This document shows positions 26,201-34,035 of a stretch of DNA of 64,000 nt, one piece after another. The DNA is from Acanthaster planci. Lineage: Eukaryota > Echinodermata > Asteroidea > Valvatida > Acanthasteridae. Where the stretch lies: assembly GCF_001949145.1 (NCBI RefSeq), contig NW_019091424.1, forward strand, positions 1,338,104-1,402,103. Direction: 5' to 3'. Positions within the stretch are counted from its first letter, which is position 1; each line of letters starts with the position of its first letter. Below the pieces are notes generated by a model that saw nothing but the letters and a program-made list of their open reading frames with translations, ran no database searches and was not told the origin of the DNA. Made by a program: the position numbers and the translations under genes.

Positions 26201-28487
26201 AGTTTAAAATTCAAAAATTTTATTTTCAAGTCAATTGGGTACTTCATTATTTATTTTGATTTTTTAGTTCATTTTTTTTTACAGCTGTGAATTCAACCAA
26301 TCCTGAAGAAAACTTCAATCCAAGTAAGTGGAGATATTTCTGTTTCGAATCTGCATTGCAAACTCTCACAAATCTGCAGACAATAGATGCATTACCAAAT
26401 GCCAAGATCCTAACTGTTAAATTTACACTGAGCCAGTTAATACCGGATTTTCTTACCCGAAAAAGCTGCTGGGGGCGGGTTTATTTTACCGGCAAGTTCT
26501 ATTAACCTCGCAATTGCACTTTGCCCTACCATGAACGCCATTTTAATACCCCAATCGCAGAAATGAAAAAAAAAAAGAATTTTTAAACGAGTGTACATGT
26601 CCTCTGTGGGACAAATAAGGAAAATTATGTGTGTTTACACGTCGTGCGGTGTCAAGGGGTTGAGGAAATCGTTTGACAGTTTGAAGGCCACGCTTGAGGG
26701 TGACAGGTTTCATCTTGGGTTTTTTTTTTTCATTGCAGGTGTGAGCAGTAACACAGGCCTGATTGTTGGCCTGACGATACTCGCGTTAGCTATCATCCTG
26801 GGGTTGGTTTCCCTAACGGTGTACTTCGTGAAGTTCAGAAAAGCTACCAAATTGTAAGTGGATTTTTGTCTCGCTTTAAGTGGCTCTTGGGCTCCGAGAG
26901 GGTAATTTGGATGGTTGGTGTTGATATCTCTAGCTTGTGCGCAACGGCGGCGGAACAATTTTCAAAATGCATGGGGGCCAGTTGTGAGGACCGTCAGGCA
27001 TCTGTCATTAATAGACTGATCTATGAAGCCTCACCGCACTATCGGACCTGCAAAAAAAACTGACTCCCTACCCCCCCCCTTCACCCCGTCTGCTGCCAGT
27101 GGTAGTGTGATACGCCTGCAGGTTGGGGGTGTGGCCTGGGAATGGAGGGAACCTGGGAATGGAGGGAACCTGGGAATGGAGGGAACCTGAGAATGGAGGG
27201 AACCTGGGAATGGAGGGAACCTGGGAATGGAGGGAACCTGGGAATGGAGGGAACCTGAGAATGGAGGGAATCTGGGAATGGAGGGAACCTGGGAATGGAG
27301 GGAACNGGAACCTGGGAGTGGAGGGAACCTGGGAATGGAGGGAACCTGGGAATGGAGGGAACCTGAGAATGGAGGGAATCTGGGAATGGAGGGAACCTGG
27401 GAATGGAGGGAACCTGGGAATGGAGGGAACCTGGGAATGGAGGATGCAATTAATCATGAAAGATTGAGGGCTCACTTCACAGATCAGTCCTCCCCAGTCT
27501 ATGGCCGTGACCGAAATGGGCTTCCAGAGCTACGGCTAGAACTAGACCTAGCTCTAGACAACAGATTCGGATGCAGTCTATGTCCCTTCCCACTCTCATT
27601 ATAGATAGCCGGCTGTAATCAGCTGTCTCACATATTTAAAAAACCAACAACTGAAGGCTGAATATTGAACATTTGTAACGTAGTGGCGTAAGAACTCTAG
27701 TTTACTCACATGGTAAATGTCAATCCCCCCCTGGGCCTAACCTGGATCCGTTCCAAAATCAATTGGAGCGAATCAGAGTTCTGAAGCCGTTACGTTATAA
27801 CCATTCCAAATGCAACCTTACCTGTGCCCACATTCCCAACCGTCATCCATTTTCAGCTACAGCAATTTTTGAAGTAGTATTCATCCCATATTTTCTCAAA
27901 TTTCCATTTTTTTTTCAATATACTTGTCTGAGGACAAGTTAGTTCCATGGATTGTGTAAAAACAAGAATGTACGAACCCCCAGTTTTGTGATTCAACAAC
28001 CTCACGTACTGCAATTTATTTCCCCCGGCCCAACCATCTATTTCATGATTTGTCATTGTTTTTTTTGCGCCCCGGAAGAGCCAAAAAATTGCAAACCTCT
28101 TTCATTTTCTCTTTTATAGTGCTGATCCACCTGTGACCTCTGGACTCGAAAATCCCACTTACAGCGGTCAAAGAGACACAGGCCTGCCCGTAAGTATGCT
28201 CCGTGTTTGCTCACAGAAAGACAGTTAGCTATACTATTTCAACTATAGAGATGTGGAATGCATCAATGTCTTGATATGTCTGACTTTGTCATGCAAATCC
28301 TTCATACGACAACTGAGATCTAAAATATAACTTTAGAACAGAGTCCACATATTTCCAGTGAAAATTAAAACTTTTCTAACCTGTAAGGGGTTATTTATAA
28401 CTTGTCACACAGAATGAGACAACCAGTGGTATTGAGTACACGGCCTCAGGGGTGGGGTTTACCAATGTGCAGGAAGAGACAGCATGA
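5160..28487 (+). CDS. MALRD1-like: MALRD1/Diet1-like MAM-LDLa transmembrane receptor (38 exons, complete)
   Basis: Splicing 38 exons by eye with GT-AG sites gives an uninterrupted ~1905-residue protein. It starts with an 18-residue signal peptide, followed by nine LDLa domains alternating with eight MAM domains, a transmembrane helix (about 1826-1850) and a ~55-residue tail with NPTY at about 1869-1872. Each LDLa shows the C-D-x(3)-D-C-x-D-x-S-D-E calcium cage, with variants noted per module. Each MAM starts C-x-F-E-like and ends G-D-I-A-I-D-D-like plus Cys. LDLa domains bind ligands in a calcium-dependent way and MAM domains mediate adhesion. Vertebrate MALRD1 (Diet1), with the same alternating plan, acts in bile-acid/FGF15-19 control. 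The NPxY motif suggests clathrin-mediated internalisation. Every module boundary is phase 1. The start was chosen because the ATG at 5160 opens a typical signal peptide and joins exon 2 in frame. Orthology to MALRD1, rather than another MAM-LDLa expansion, is inferred. Confidence 0.93.
5549..5674 (+). other. Exon 2: LDLa 1
   Basis: This exon is bounded by a TTTACAG acceptor and a GTAAGT donor and is a symmetric 1-1 exon. It has six cysteines and a canonical [13 protein letters not shown] calcium-binding half. Confidence 0.9.
5993..7289 (+). other. Exons 3-5: MAM 1 plus fused LDLa 2
   Basis: The exons are 5993-6139, 6681-6952 and 7067-7289. MAM 1 begins [10 protein letters not shown], carries [11 protein letters not shown] in the middle and ends [13 protein letters not shown]. 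LDLa 2 is encoded in the same exon as the MAM end, with no intron between them. LDLa 2 has [13 protein letters not shown], which adds an extra (seventh) cysteine next to the fifth. An alternative donor 12 bases further on (6965) would add four residues; the earlier one (after 6952) fits the MAM consensus better. Confidence 0.9.
7568..10184 (+). other. Exons 6-10: MAM 2 and LDLa 3
   Basis: MAM 2 uses four exons: 7568-7720, 8359-8462, 9283-9444 and 9815-9938. LDLa 3 has its own exon, 10053-10184. One MAM intron falls just before LRFFYHMRG and another before IIFEGV. The module ends with a Thr/Pro linker (about [13 protein letters not shown]) before LDLa 3, which has [13 protein letters not shown]. 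The donor after 9444 is GTACAG, weaker than its neighbours. Confidence 0.9.
8077..8256. mobile_element. Hairpin MITE, family 1 (copy 1)
   Basis: Terminal inverted repeats of ~60 bp start AATACGGGC and contain GCCTCCAAGAGTTTGCAACG and TTGGCCAAT. The right arm reads ATTGGCCAGCGCGTTGCAAA then CTCTTGGAG. The element lies in the MALRD1-like intron between exons 6 and 7. Related copies are at 15776-15934 and 59152-59275. Confidence 0.7.
10523..12745 (+). other. Exons 11-13: MAM 3 plus fused LDLa 4
   Basis: The exons are 10523-10669, 11594-11859 and 12535-12745. MAM 3 has three exons with LDLa 4 fused to the last, the same layout as MAM 1-LDLa 2. The usual FEGV-like strand before the acidic loop is replaced by a basic [13 protein letters not shown]. 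LDLa 4 has [13 protein letters not shown]. Confidence 0.88.
12241..12380. repeat. Intronic dispersed repeat, copy A
   Basis: This ~140-bp segment contains CACTTTTTGCAGGTCCTA, a GGGTGGGGCT block, TTGATGCCTGATGGTCTA and GAAAATCATTC. Similar segments occur at 16441-16583 and 18761-18890 in the same orientation, all in introns of the MALRD1-like gene. The family is unknown. Confidence 0.6.
12892..13120. mobile_element. Possible small DNA transposon remnant
   Basis: The left end reads CAGGTGTGGATCCAAGGGG and the right end is the inverse CTGGATCCGCCCCTG, giving imperfect ~15-bp terminal inverted repeats 229 bp apart. C-rich and G-rich subterminal runs follow both ends. The target-site duplication is unclear (TATTT on both sides at best). 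Confidence 0.4.
13186..15702 (+). other. Exons 14-18: MAM 4 and LDLa 5
   Basis: MAM 4 exons are 13186-13338, 13875-13975, 14527-14697 and 15024-15114. LDLa 5 is 15523-15702. The four-exon layout matches MAM 2 and MAM 6. The donor after 14697 (GTCATT) and the one after 15114 (GTTTGT) are weak. Before LDLa 5 lies a Thr/Pro-rich linker (about [13 protein letters not shown]), a likely O-glycosylated hinge. LDLa 5 has [13 protein letters not shown]. Confidence 0.88.
15776..15934. mobile_element. Hairpin MITE, family 1 (copy 2)
   Basis: The left arm AATACGGGCTTTTAGCAATA is followed by GTGTGCCTCCGAGAGTTTAC and TTGGCCAAT. The right end has ATTGGCCAGGAGGCGCACG and ends CCTGTATT. The right arm lacks the GCAAACTCTT block, so this copy is internally deleted. 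It lies in the intron after LDLa 5. Confidence 0.6.
16441..16583. repeat. Intronic dispersed repeat, copy B
   Basis: This copy shares CACTTTTTGCAGGTCCTAC, GGGTGGGGCT, GATGCCCGATGGTCTAA and GAAAATCATTCTGCCGC with 12241-12380. It ends ~35 bp before the exon 20 acceptor. Confidence 0.6.
17545..17841 (-). mobile_element. tRNA-derived SINE
   Basis: On the minus strand the element starts at 17841 with GGCCGTGACCTTGTGGTTAA, then an exact RNA polymerase III B box, GGTTCGAATCC, about 60 bases downstream. A body follows with CTTAGGCAAGGCACTTTATC and CTCCACCCAGGAGTAATTGG. Body phrases of this kind are familiar from deuterostome SINEs (general knowledge, not a database hit). The right boundary is approximate. 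Confidence 0.75.
17971..18095 (+). mobile_element. tRNA-like repeat, single-armed copy of the 48.8-kb palindrome family
   Basis: A perfect B box (GGTTCGAGTCC at 17982-17992) is followed by CCACCCAAGTAAGC and a body with GGCTCTTAGACAAGCACTGA and GGGCAAAACC. The order matches the right half of the palindrome at 48714-48932 (GAGTTCCACCC, CTCGGACAAGCACTGAG, GGGCAAAACCC). Confidence 0.6.
18761..18890. repeat. Intronic dispersed repeat, copy C
   Basis: The match to 12241-12380 and 16441-16583 runs through TTTTTTTGCAAGTCCTGCA, GGGGCGGGGCTTATTGGATC and GCTAATACCTGATGGTCTTT. It lies between exons 23 and 24. Confidence 0.6.
19411..19644. mobile_element. Inverted-repeat element with ~85-bp arms
   Basis: The left arm contains AAGGTTCGTGGGTACATCAT, AAGAGCGGTGGCTCT and GGTGAGTGTAAACTCGACA. 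The right arm, read in reverse complement, contains AAGGTTTGCGGGTACACCAT, AAGAGTGGTGGTTCT and GGTGAGTGTGAACTCGACA. The arms are about 80% alike by eye. The element lies in the intron between exons 24 and 25. Confidence 0.65.
20075..20250. repeat. Degenerate CACAAGACCAG/GGTCACAAGACT repeats
   Basis: About ten imperfect repeats of a GTCACAAGAC-like core with variable spacing lie in the intron before exon 26. They look like a decayed minisatellite. Confidence 0.6.
20666..20702. repeat. 10-bp tandem repeat (GAGTCACTGT)
   Basis: 3.7 copies of GAGTCACTGT lie ~50 bp after the exon 26 donor. Confidence 0.85.
21018..22857 (+). other. Exons 27-30: MAM 7 and LDLa 8
   Basis: The exons are 21018-21161, 21580-21764, 22229-22400 and 22735-22857. 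MAM 7 lacks the intron before the late IVIEAVRG strand that MAM 1-6 share. Instead it is cut after GIFLKTESK. LDLa 8 reads [13 protein letters not shown], with Ala in place of the usual Ser of SDE. Confidence 0.88.
23005..23135. mobile_element. Hairpin MITE, family 2 (copy 1)
   Basis: The left arm has TTTGCGTGGTAGCCGTCTTG then CAGGGCAGTTCTTTTGTTCC. The right arm is the inverse, with GGAACAAGAGCACTGACCTG then CAAGATGGCAGCCATGCAAA. It lies between LDLa 8 and MAM 8. A related copy is at 53667-53819. The end points are approximate. Confidence 0.6.
23266..25978 (+). other. Exons 31-34: MAM 8 and LDLa 9
   Basis: The exons are 23266-23418, 24169-24311, 24989-25196 and 25823-25978. MAM 8 shares the third intron layout with MAM 7 (cut after GKSVGTLQ). 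LDLa 9 is divergent: after CDGVVDC comes PSDLYDE, so the SDE signature and its spacing are altered and calcium binding may be weakened. Confidence 0.87.
26285..28487 (+). other. Exons 35-38: stalk, transmembrane helix and NPTY tail
   Basis: The exons are 26285-26323 (short polar stalk), 26739-26853 (transmembrane), 28120-28189 and 28413-28487. The helix runs from about GLIVGLTI to SLTVYFV, followed by the stop-transfer KFRK. The tail contains ENPTYSG, an exact NPxY, and a second tyrosine in GIEYTASG. It stops at TGA 28485-28487. The ~1.27-kb intron between the helix and tail exons contains the minisatellite. Confidence 0.87.
27136..27441. repeat. 18-bp minisatellite, ~17 units
   Basis: Units of CCTGGGAATGGAGGGAAC, with CCTGAGAATGG and TCTGGGAATGG variants that recur in the same order, point to higher-order duplication. 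A single N at 27306 marks a break inside the array, so the true copy number is unknown. Because the unit is a multiple of three and lacks stops, several frames stay open; they are not genes. It lies in the intron between the transmembrane and tail exons. Confidence 0.92.
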
Positions 28488-29295
28488 GGCTGAACGTCAT
28501 CACAGCATCACCGGTCACCATGATTGGGACACAGTGCCTCATTCCAATTCTTTGCTGTGTTATTTTCTCGATCTTTAACTAATAACAACCGTGTCAATTC
28601 TTTATAATTTGAATTTCCACATATGATGCACTGCCAAAGAAAACCCCAGTGGACGGATTTCCAATGTCATGAAGGAAATGAGATTTTTTTTAGGTTACCC
28701 TTTAAATTGTTAAGGGAGCTGATGTTTGGAATGTTCTCCTGCAGAGACTTCCACTTTCGGTGACCAGAAATTGAAAAGACCTTGTCCCCAGTTCTGTTGA
28801 AATTTTTAAGTTGTTAATTTTGACCAAGTGTTATATTCTTGTAGCTTTTGAAGCAAAATTTCCACTTCGCATTTTGGTCCATAGTTGTTTATACTTTCAT
28901 GGGGCTCATATTGTCCTGTGCTGGTGGCTAAAACCCCAATTTAGACTTTGAGACTTGATGAATTATTTAGTTACATTTTCGTTCATTTTATTTCTTCTTG
29001 GACAAGTTGGAATATCTGATTGGATCGAGATATTCTTGCACTGTTTGGAGAGCCTCCTCACCGAACGTATAAGGTTTCAGCTGTCAGTGCCATTTTGTTT
29101 TGTGAATTTGCTGGTTATTGCTGTTTTTTCAATGTTTCAGTATTTCGGGAGGTAATTGGAGTATAGAGTGTTCATTTTTCCTTAATTTCTCCTGTACGTA
29201 GACTTTTGTAAGATGTTGAAAAGAATGTAATCTTTTGTTCATTTGCCGGTACCCAGATTGTTTTATATTTGCATATTTTAGTTTTAAACAGATGT

Positions 29296-29775
29296 TTAAT
29301 TGTTTATAAAGTTATGTACATTTGGTCTGATTTCTGTTGACAAAACTTTTGTTATGTAGATCTTCAACTTTATGGGACCATGCATTGTTCGTAGCAACAT
29401 TGAAAAGTCTGTGATTTGGCTCTTAAACATTATTACTTTGTAAACAGCAAGTTGTTGCGTAGTCTGGTCTTCGGTAGCCAAATTGTCGAAATAAACGGGC
29501 AAATTTGAAGCAATTTTTTCCTTATATCCTTCTGTGTAGCTACGGGTACCATCATTGTTAGCCACTCGATCAATAGTCAGGGTATCGTGATCCAATTGCT
29601 TTTTAGGTGAGAAATGCCCACCGAAGGTTGCTTTATTAATCTCCGACAGTACCGTGCCTCTACCGCAGATATTGTCTTGTGATTGTGTCCTCGTGATATT
29701 GATTTGAACCGATAACCTCTTGGAGATTATTTTCTTCGAAACCCAACTGAAGTGCAAATTGAGCCTGTTTGTCAA
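29296..29775 (-). CDS. Unrecognised 159-residue open frame (low confidence)
   Basis: The minus-strand frame opens with MTNRLNLHFSW and is polar and varied in its first ~105 residues (for example DNICGRGTVLSEINKATFGG), then becomes less protein-like. A possible donor (AAA|GTAATA on the minus strand) follows QLAVYK, so a true exon could end there. A GC-richer patch with CCAAT motifs lies just upstream on that strand. I recognise no family. An open frame this long is only borderline unlikely by chance in a 64-kb AT-rich window, so it may be fortuitous. Confidence 0.25.
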   Translation of the reverse strand: MTNRLNLHFSWVSKKIISKRLSVQINITRTQSQDNICGRGTVLSEINKATFGGHFSPKKQLDHDTLTIDRVANNDGTRSYTEGYKEKIASNLPVYFDNLATEDQTTQQLAVYKVIMFKSQITDFSMLLRTMHGPIKLKIYITKVLSTEIRPNVHNFINN

Positions 29776-30118
29776 TAAGAATTATGCGACGAGATTATTT
29801 GGAACTATATATCCTCGTCTAACCAGGATCTTGTAGAGCGCGGGAAATTCCGGTTCCAGCAATGTTGGACCTCATGCTGCGCGTGAAGGCCCTCTTACCT
29901 GCTCGCTGTTAGCATCGGAGTGTGCCCGGCGGGGAGACCTTTGCTACGCGCTGATTGGTCGAAGTTGTTGACGTAAGCGACAGGTCAGGGAACTTTGGGC
30001 TGCTCGTGCACCAATCAGAGTGCCCGACATATAGTATGTCAACATTACCCACAGCGCGCTGTGGCATCCTGCTGCGCTATGTTGTACTTCGTCATGAGTC
30101 TTACAGTCTCGACTTCAT

Positions 30119-30283
30119 AAGCAGAGGACTTTGACCAGAGGTTACGTAGTCATCGAGTCTGGGGCTCAAAAACTAAACACCTCCTGAAAATCCAGGGAAA
30201 ATCCCTCCGCGTCAAACAAGGAAGTTGGCTGTCGGGGACTGCACCCCGAATTCTGGCTAAACTCGGTAAATATGTCAGAGTAA
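30119..30283. repeat. Direct duplication upstream of gene A, copy 1
   Basis: It shares with 30341-30492, in the same order: AGCAG(A/G)G(A)ACTTTGA, CAGAGGTTAC, GTCATCGA, AAAACTA, GAAAATCC/GAAATCTGG and CCCTC. The two copies are ~220 bp apart, upstream of the gene A promoter. Confidence 0.6.
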
Positions 30284-30340
30284 ATATTTATCTACACCTG
30301 TTTATTTATAAGTGATTAAATATGTACTGTGACATTTTTT

Positions 30341-30492
30341 AAGCAGGGAACTTTGATGCAGAGGTTACTTTGTCATCGATTCTGATCCTCGAAAACTAGA
30401 CAATCCCTGGAAATCTGGGAAAAAATCCCTCAACTTCAAACACGGATGTTGGTTTGGAGGGACCCTTTGTTGAATTCAGCCAAAATGTAGAT
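30341..30492. repeat. Direct duplication upstream of gene A, copy 2
   Basis: This is the partner of 30119-30283, in the same orientation with moderate divergence. Neither copy has a persistent open frame. Confidence 0.6.
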
Positions 30493-30947
30493 AGAAGTCA
30501 GCCATGAGATAATTACACACCTAAGACTGTATGTTTTAGGCCTGAAGTGATGACCCTCCCAAACACACCGAGAGAATAAACTTCAAGATGCCCTTGACAA
30601 AAACAGGCTACGGAGTACCACTTTTCAAAATATTTAGTTCCGGGTTTTCTAGTTGCCAGAATTTCAGTTCCCCTGGGACACCACCTCTTACATCTGATAC
30701 TCTTGAATCATTGTAATGTAAAGTTCTCAGTATAGGATGAACTTATTCACTTTTTGAACACCACTCGACTTAAGGACAGCAATTACAACATGGCAAAACG
30801 TCATGCCACAAACATGAGACGCCGATAGGTTTTGCAGAACTTTGCTCACCCACACCATCAAATCCGAAATGTCAACATGGGGTTGCGTCACTCACGGTCG
30901 GAACAAAGATGCATTTAAGTGTTTTTTTATGCATCACGCCTGTCCAA

Positions 30948-30955
30948 TATAAATA
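30948..30955 (+). promoter_or_regulatory. TATA-like box of gene A
   Basis: TATAAATA preceded by CCAAT lies ~107 bases upstream of the gene A start codon, a plausible core promoter with a short 5' leader. Confidence 0.45.
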
Positions 30956-31054
30956 CTCGGAACACAGCAAGGCTGTCAGTTTAAGCCGTGTCTCCACATT
31001 CGAGCCAAAAGAGGAAATATTGCTGTCGGGGAAAGAACTTTACTTCGAGACAAG

Positions 31055-32504
31055 ATGGTGCAGTTAGCCGTCTACGCCGCGAATCCAGAGGATCACAAGG
31101 AACAGTTCAAGAAGCCTTCCTGGCCAATTGGCGAGAACGCGGACTTTGTGGAGGTCAAAATACCAGTGAGTTAATCCTTTCTAGTCGTTTGCTAGCCATA
31201 ATGAGTGGAGGAATAAACTGCCTCTCCCCATGCCTATCTCATGTTGTGTCCACACCCCGAAAGATCTCGGCCAACAAAATGAACTCAAAAAACATGACGA
31301 GACTCTTTTCAGCATAGGCGACGACGCTGGAGACGAACCGTGCAAAGTCCTGTAGATTTCAGTCTCTCTATCCTCCATAGACCTATAGGCGTCAGCTAAA
31401 TACTTTTGAAATCGGCTGGGAACACGGCAGACCTATATCATGTTCAAGACTGGCGCATGTATGGTTTGTAGTCCCTCGGGACTTACGGTCTTACTGAAGA
31501 TGTGCTGATGATTTCTCTGTGACATTCAGAGAAATAAAATATGAAGAAAAAACAAACGAAAGGGAGAGAGAAATTAAAAATATTTTTTGCCCCTCACCTC
31601 AAACAACTCGACTCGGGGTCAAAGGCCCCACCATTAAAACCAGAGATGCCAAATGATCCTGAGACTGTTAATTTCATAAACAAGAAAATAATATTCAAAT
31701 AGTTATACATGTGTGGGTTTGGACCTTTCATCCTGGCACACAGAAGGACAAAGTTTCCGAAGTCGAGGTCAAACCGACCGGGTGCTGCACTCGAAGATGC
31801 GCCGTCATTCTCGTCGTTCTCGGGGTGCTGATAGCCCTGGGCACGGTCGGTGCTGTTCTCGGTGTTTACTACTCAACTCGGCACGTAAGTTTATCCATTT
31901 TGACTACGAAACTGTAGAACACAGAACGAATTTGGATTGTCTTTTTCGGTCTCGTGGCAAACACGACGGTACGTAATTGTACAACTTTGCAACAAAAACT
32001 TGGTTCTGAGAAGTGAAAACTATCGAGAAACTAGTGATACTTTTTTCTGATTGAGAAATTCGTTGGTCTAAAGAGCATATTTTGTGTGCCATTCAGAGCT
32101 GCAAGATTAATTCCCCTTTTTTTCTTAGCATGAGCCACAAAAAGACGACGTTTTGTACCCTACACCAATTGGAAGAGAAAGTGGCGACTCGGATGATGGC
32201 CATCATGACGGCCACACTGGCCGGCCCGATTGTGACCACGATCATGACGACCATCATGGTGACCGACCTGATCCAGATGACGACCACACTGGCCGGCCCG
32301 ATTGCGACCATGACCCCGACCACGATGACAACGGGCACCACGGTAATTGAAATTTCCGTTTTGGTACTTTTTTTCATTGGACATTCGTTTTCAGTGTTCA
32401 CTTGGATAATTTTTTTAATCTCCGATGGTTCCACAGATCGGCCAAGACCTGCTCCGACTCGACCCAAGCCTTCAGGAGAATCGCCGATGCGCCCCTGGCC
32501 CTAG
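31055..32504 (+). CDS. Array gene A: single-pass membrane protein with Asp/His-rich tail
   Basis: The exons are 31055-31165, 31744-31884, 32129-32342 and 32437-32504, giving 177 residues. Exon 1 encodes MVQLAVYAANPEDHKEQ through VEVKIP. Exon 2 has a CCTRRC juxtamembrane motif and a helix at ~57-80 (VGAVLGVYY at its end). Exon 3 is an Asp/His tail containing DDHTGRPDCDHD-type repeats twice, a DNA-level duplication. Exon 4 ends SGESPMRPWP. Intron phases are 0, 0, 1. There is no signal peptide and the more basic flank is N-terminal, so I infer type II topology with the tail outside the cell. The tail resembles a divalent-metal-binding segment, but its function is unknown and I recognise no named family. 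An AATAAA at 33414-33419 could end the transcript. Confidence 0.8.
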
Positions 32505-34035
32505 AGGGAGAACTCACCCCGAGGCTAGCGGGCCAGTGAAACAAAACACGTCCACTTGACACGCTTTCTTTAGCTGTTGGAGAAAGAATGACCTATCGAT
32601 GTAGTACCTGCCTTTACGATTTTAATTTTCAAGACAGGTTTTTTTTAAAGCCAGATTTATAACTTAGAAACGGGATTAATAATCTAGACAGAAGTATTTC
32701 CAAAGGCCAGATTGATAATAATTTGAAAACGGAATCGATTTGTTAATTTGTAAGTTATTTATTACATTGCCCAAAAGTGCAATGTCAGCGTTGAATTATC
32801 ATAAAAGTACCTATATGGGAATAATTCCACTCTGCTATTAGTTGTAAAGAAGAACGTAAAAGAGATTAAATTTCAACCAAAATATTAATCAACTGCGCGT
32901 GCTTTTCATGACCAAAATGTAAACCACTAGCTAGGGCGTTTTCTTTATGAAGAAGCGAAGCAAAACGCAAACTTTCCTTTTTTGGTCTGGCAGTGGGACA
33001 GTCCAAAAATAGCGACGGAACTGATGACCTTCATGCCTGTGAACCATGATGACTTGAGGTTCTGTTACCAACGTCAACAGTCTTTGTTGTACGCTCGCTT
33101 CTGTGTGTTCAACCCTTCGTCAATCCAGGCAAAACAACAAACTATACAAAAGCGTTCATTTTATGAGCACAAAACGCTCACAAACCACCTTTGGATACTA
33201 AAAGTAGACTAATCACCTGTCCTGTTTTCATCGTTGCAAAGCCATGCTTTAGCCTCAAACTAAAATCCCTTGATTTGTGAAAATTCTAAAAATCTTCTTT
33301 TTTTGTCTAAAAGATAGATCTGACACATACAATACCCTGTTAACCACAACACTCATTGGCAAGTTGTGCGTGTATTTTCGTTAGCTGAAAAAAAAATTAA
33401 TAATATACACTCAAATAAAGATCGTTGAGTGCACATGTATATAATTTAGTATGACTTTTGTCGACGATTTAATTTCTATTTGAGAGTTTTTCTAACAAAT
33501 ATTCTAATTTGCGGTGTGCACGAACGGGAGAAAACAGGACACAATGGAATCGAATCTTCAAAGACTTCCCAGGGCCTTCGTTGGCGACTCCTTTCCAATC
33601 TGAAAACAGCCGTTCATTAAAGAGGCGATGTGTTTGCACGAGATACACTGTATGGAATTGGTCTTAATACTCTGTGTAATGATTTCCTGTAGACGACTTG
33701 TGAACGAGTCTATCATCTTTGTGACAAACCGCGCCTTCACCCATAATTCAGCGAACCGAATCGATATTCGAACAAAATAAACGACGTCATCACAGGCATT
33801 AAGCCGTACCTGACAGTACGCGTTACCACCACGCATGACCGGCCTCGGCTTGGGTTATAAATGCATAAGTGACATCATCATAATAAATCCATCCCGTAGC
33901 TTGACGCGCATGAGGAGGAAGTCCGACATTAGTACTGCGCACACGGCATAGCTCCACACGGCATAGCTACTGCTCGAAATTAGCCCCGAGATCTTTAATT
34001 TTCACGCTCAGGAGAGAATTTAGAGACAGTCCAAG
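32505..34035. other. Intergenic region A-B
   Basis: This AT-rich spacer has no supportable gene. It includes the likely gene A 3' untranslated region and the gene B promoter/leader. A short tandem duplication CACACGGCATAGCT lies near 33940-33970 in the leader of B. Confidence 0.5.
33856..33862 (+). promoter_or_regulatory. TATA-like box of gene B
   Basis: TATAAAT lies ~175 bases upstream of the gene B start, in a position comparable to that of gene A. Confidence 0.4.

Larger units (their letters stand above)
28488..31054. other. Intergenic region after the MALRD1-like gene
   Basis: The first kilobase is probably 3' untranslated sequence; an AATAAA lies at 29490-29495. A 159-codon open frame runs on the minus strand (29296-29775). 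A GC-richer patch at 29830-30060 has CCAAT-type motifs (GATTGG near 29952, CCAATC near 30012). A direct duplication lies at 30119-30283 and 30341-30492. A TATA-like box for gene A is near 30948. Confidence 0.5.

Noticed and set aside
27068-27604. Several long open frames on both strands (Pro/Phe-rich or Glu/Trp-rich repeats)
   Set aside because: They are read-through of an 18-bp non-coding minisatellite, whose unit length is a multiple of three and lacks stops.
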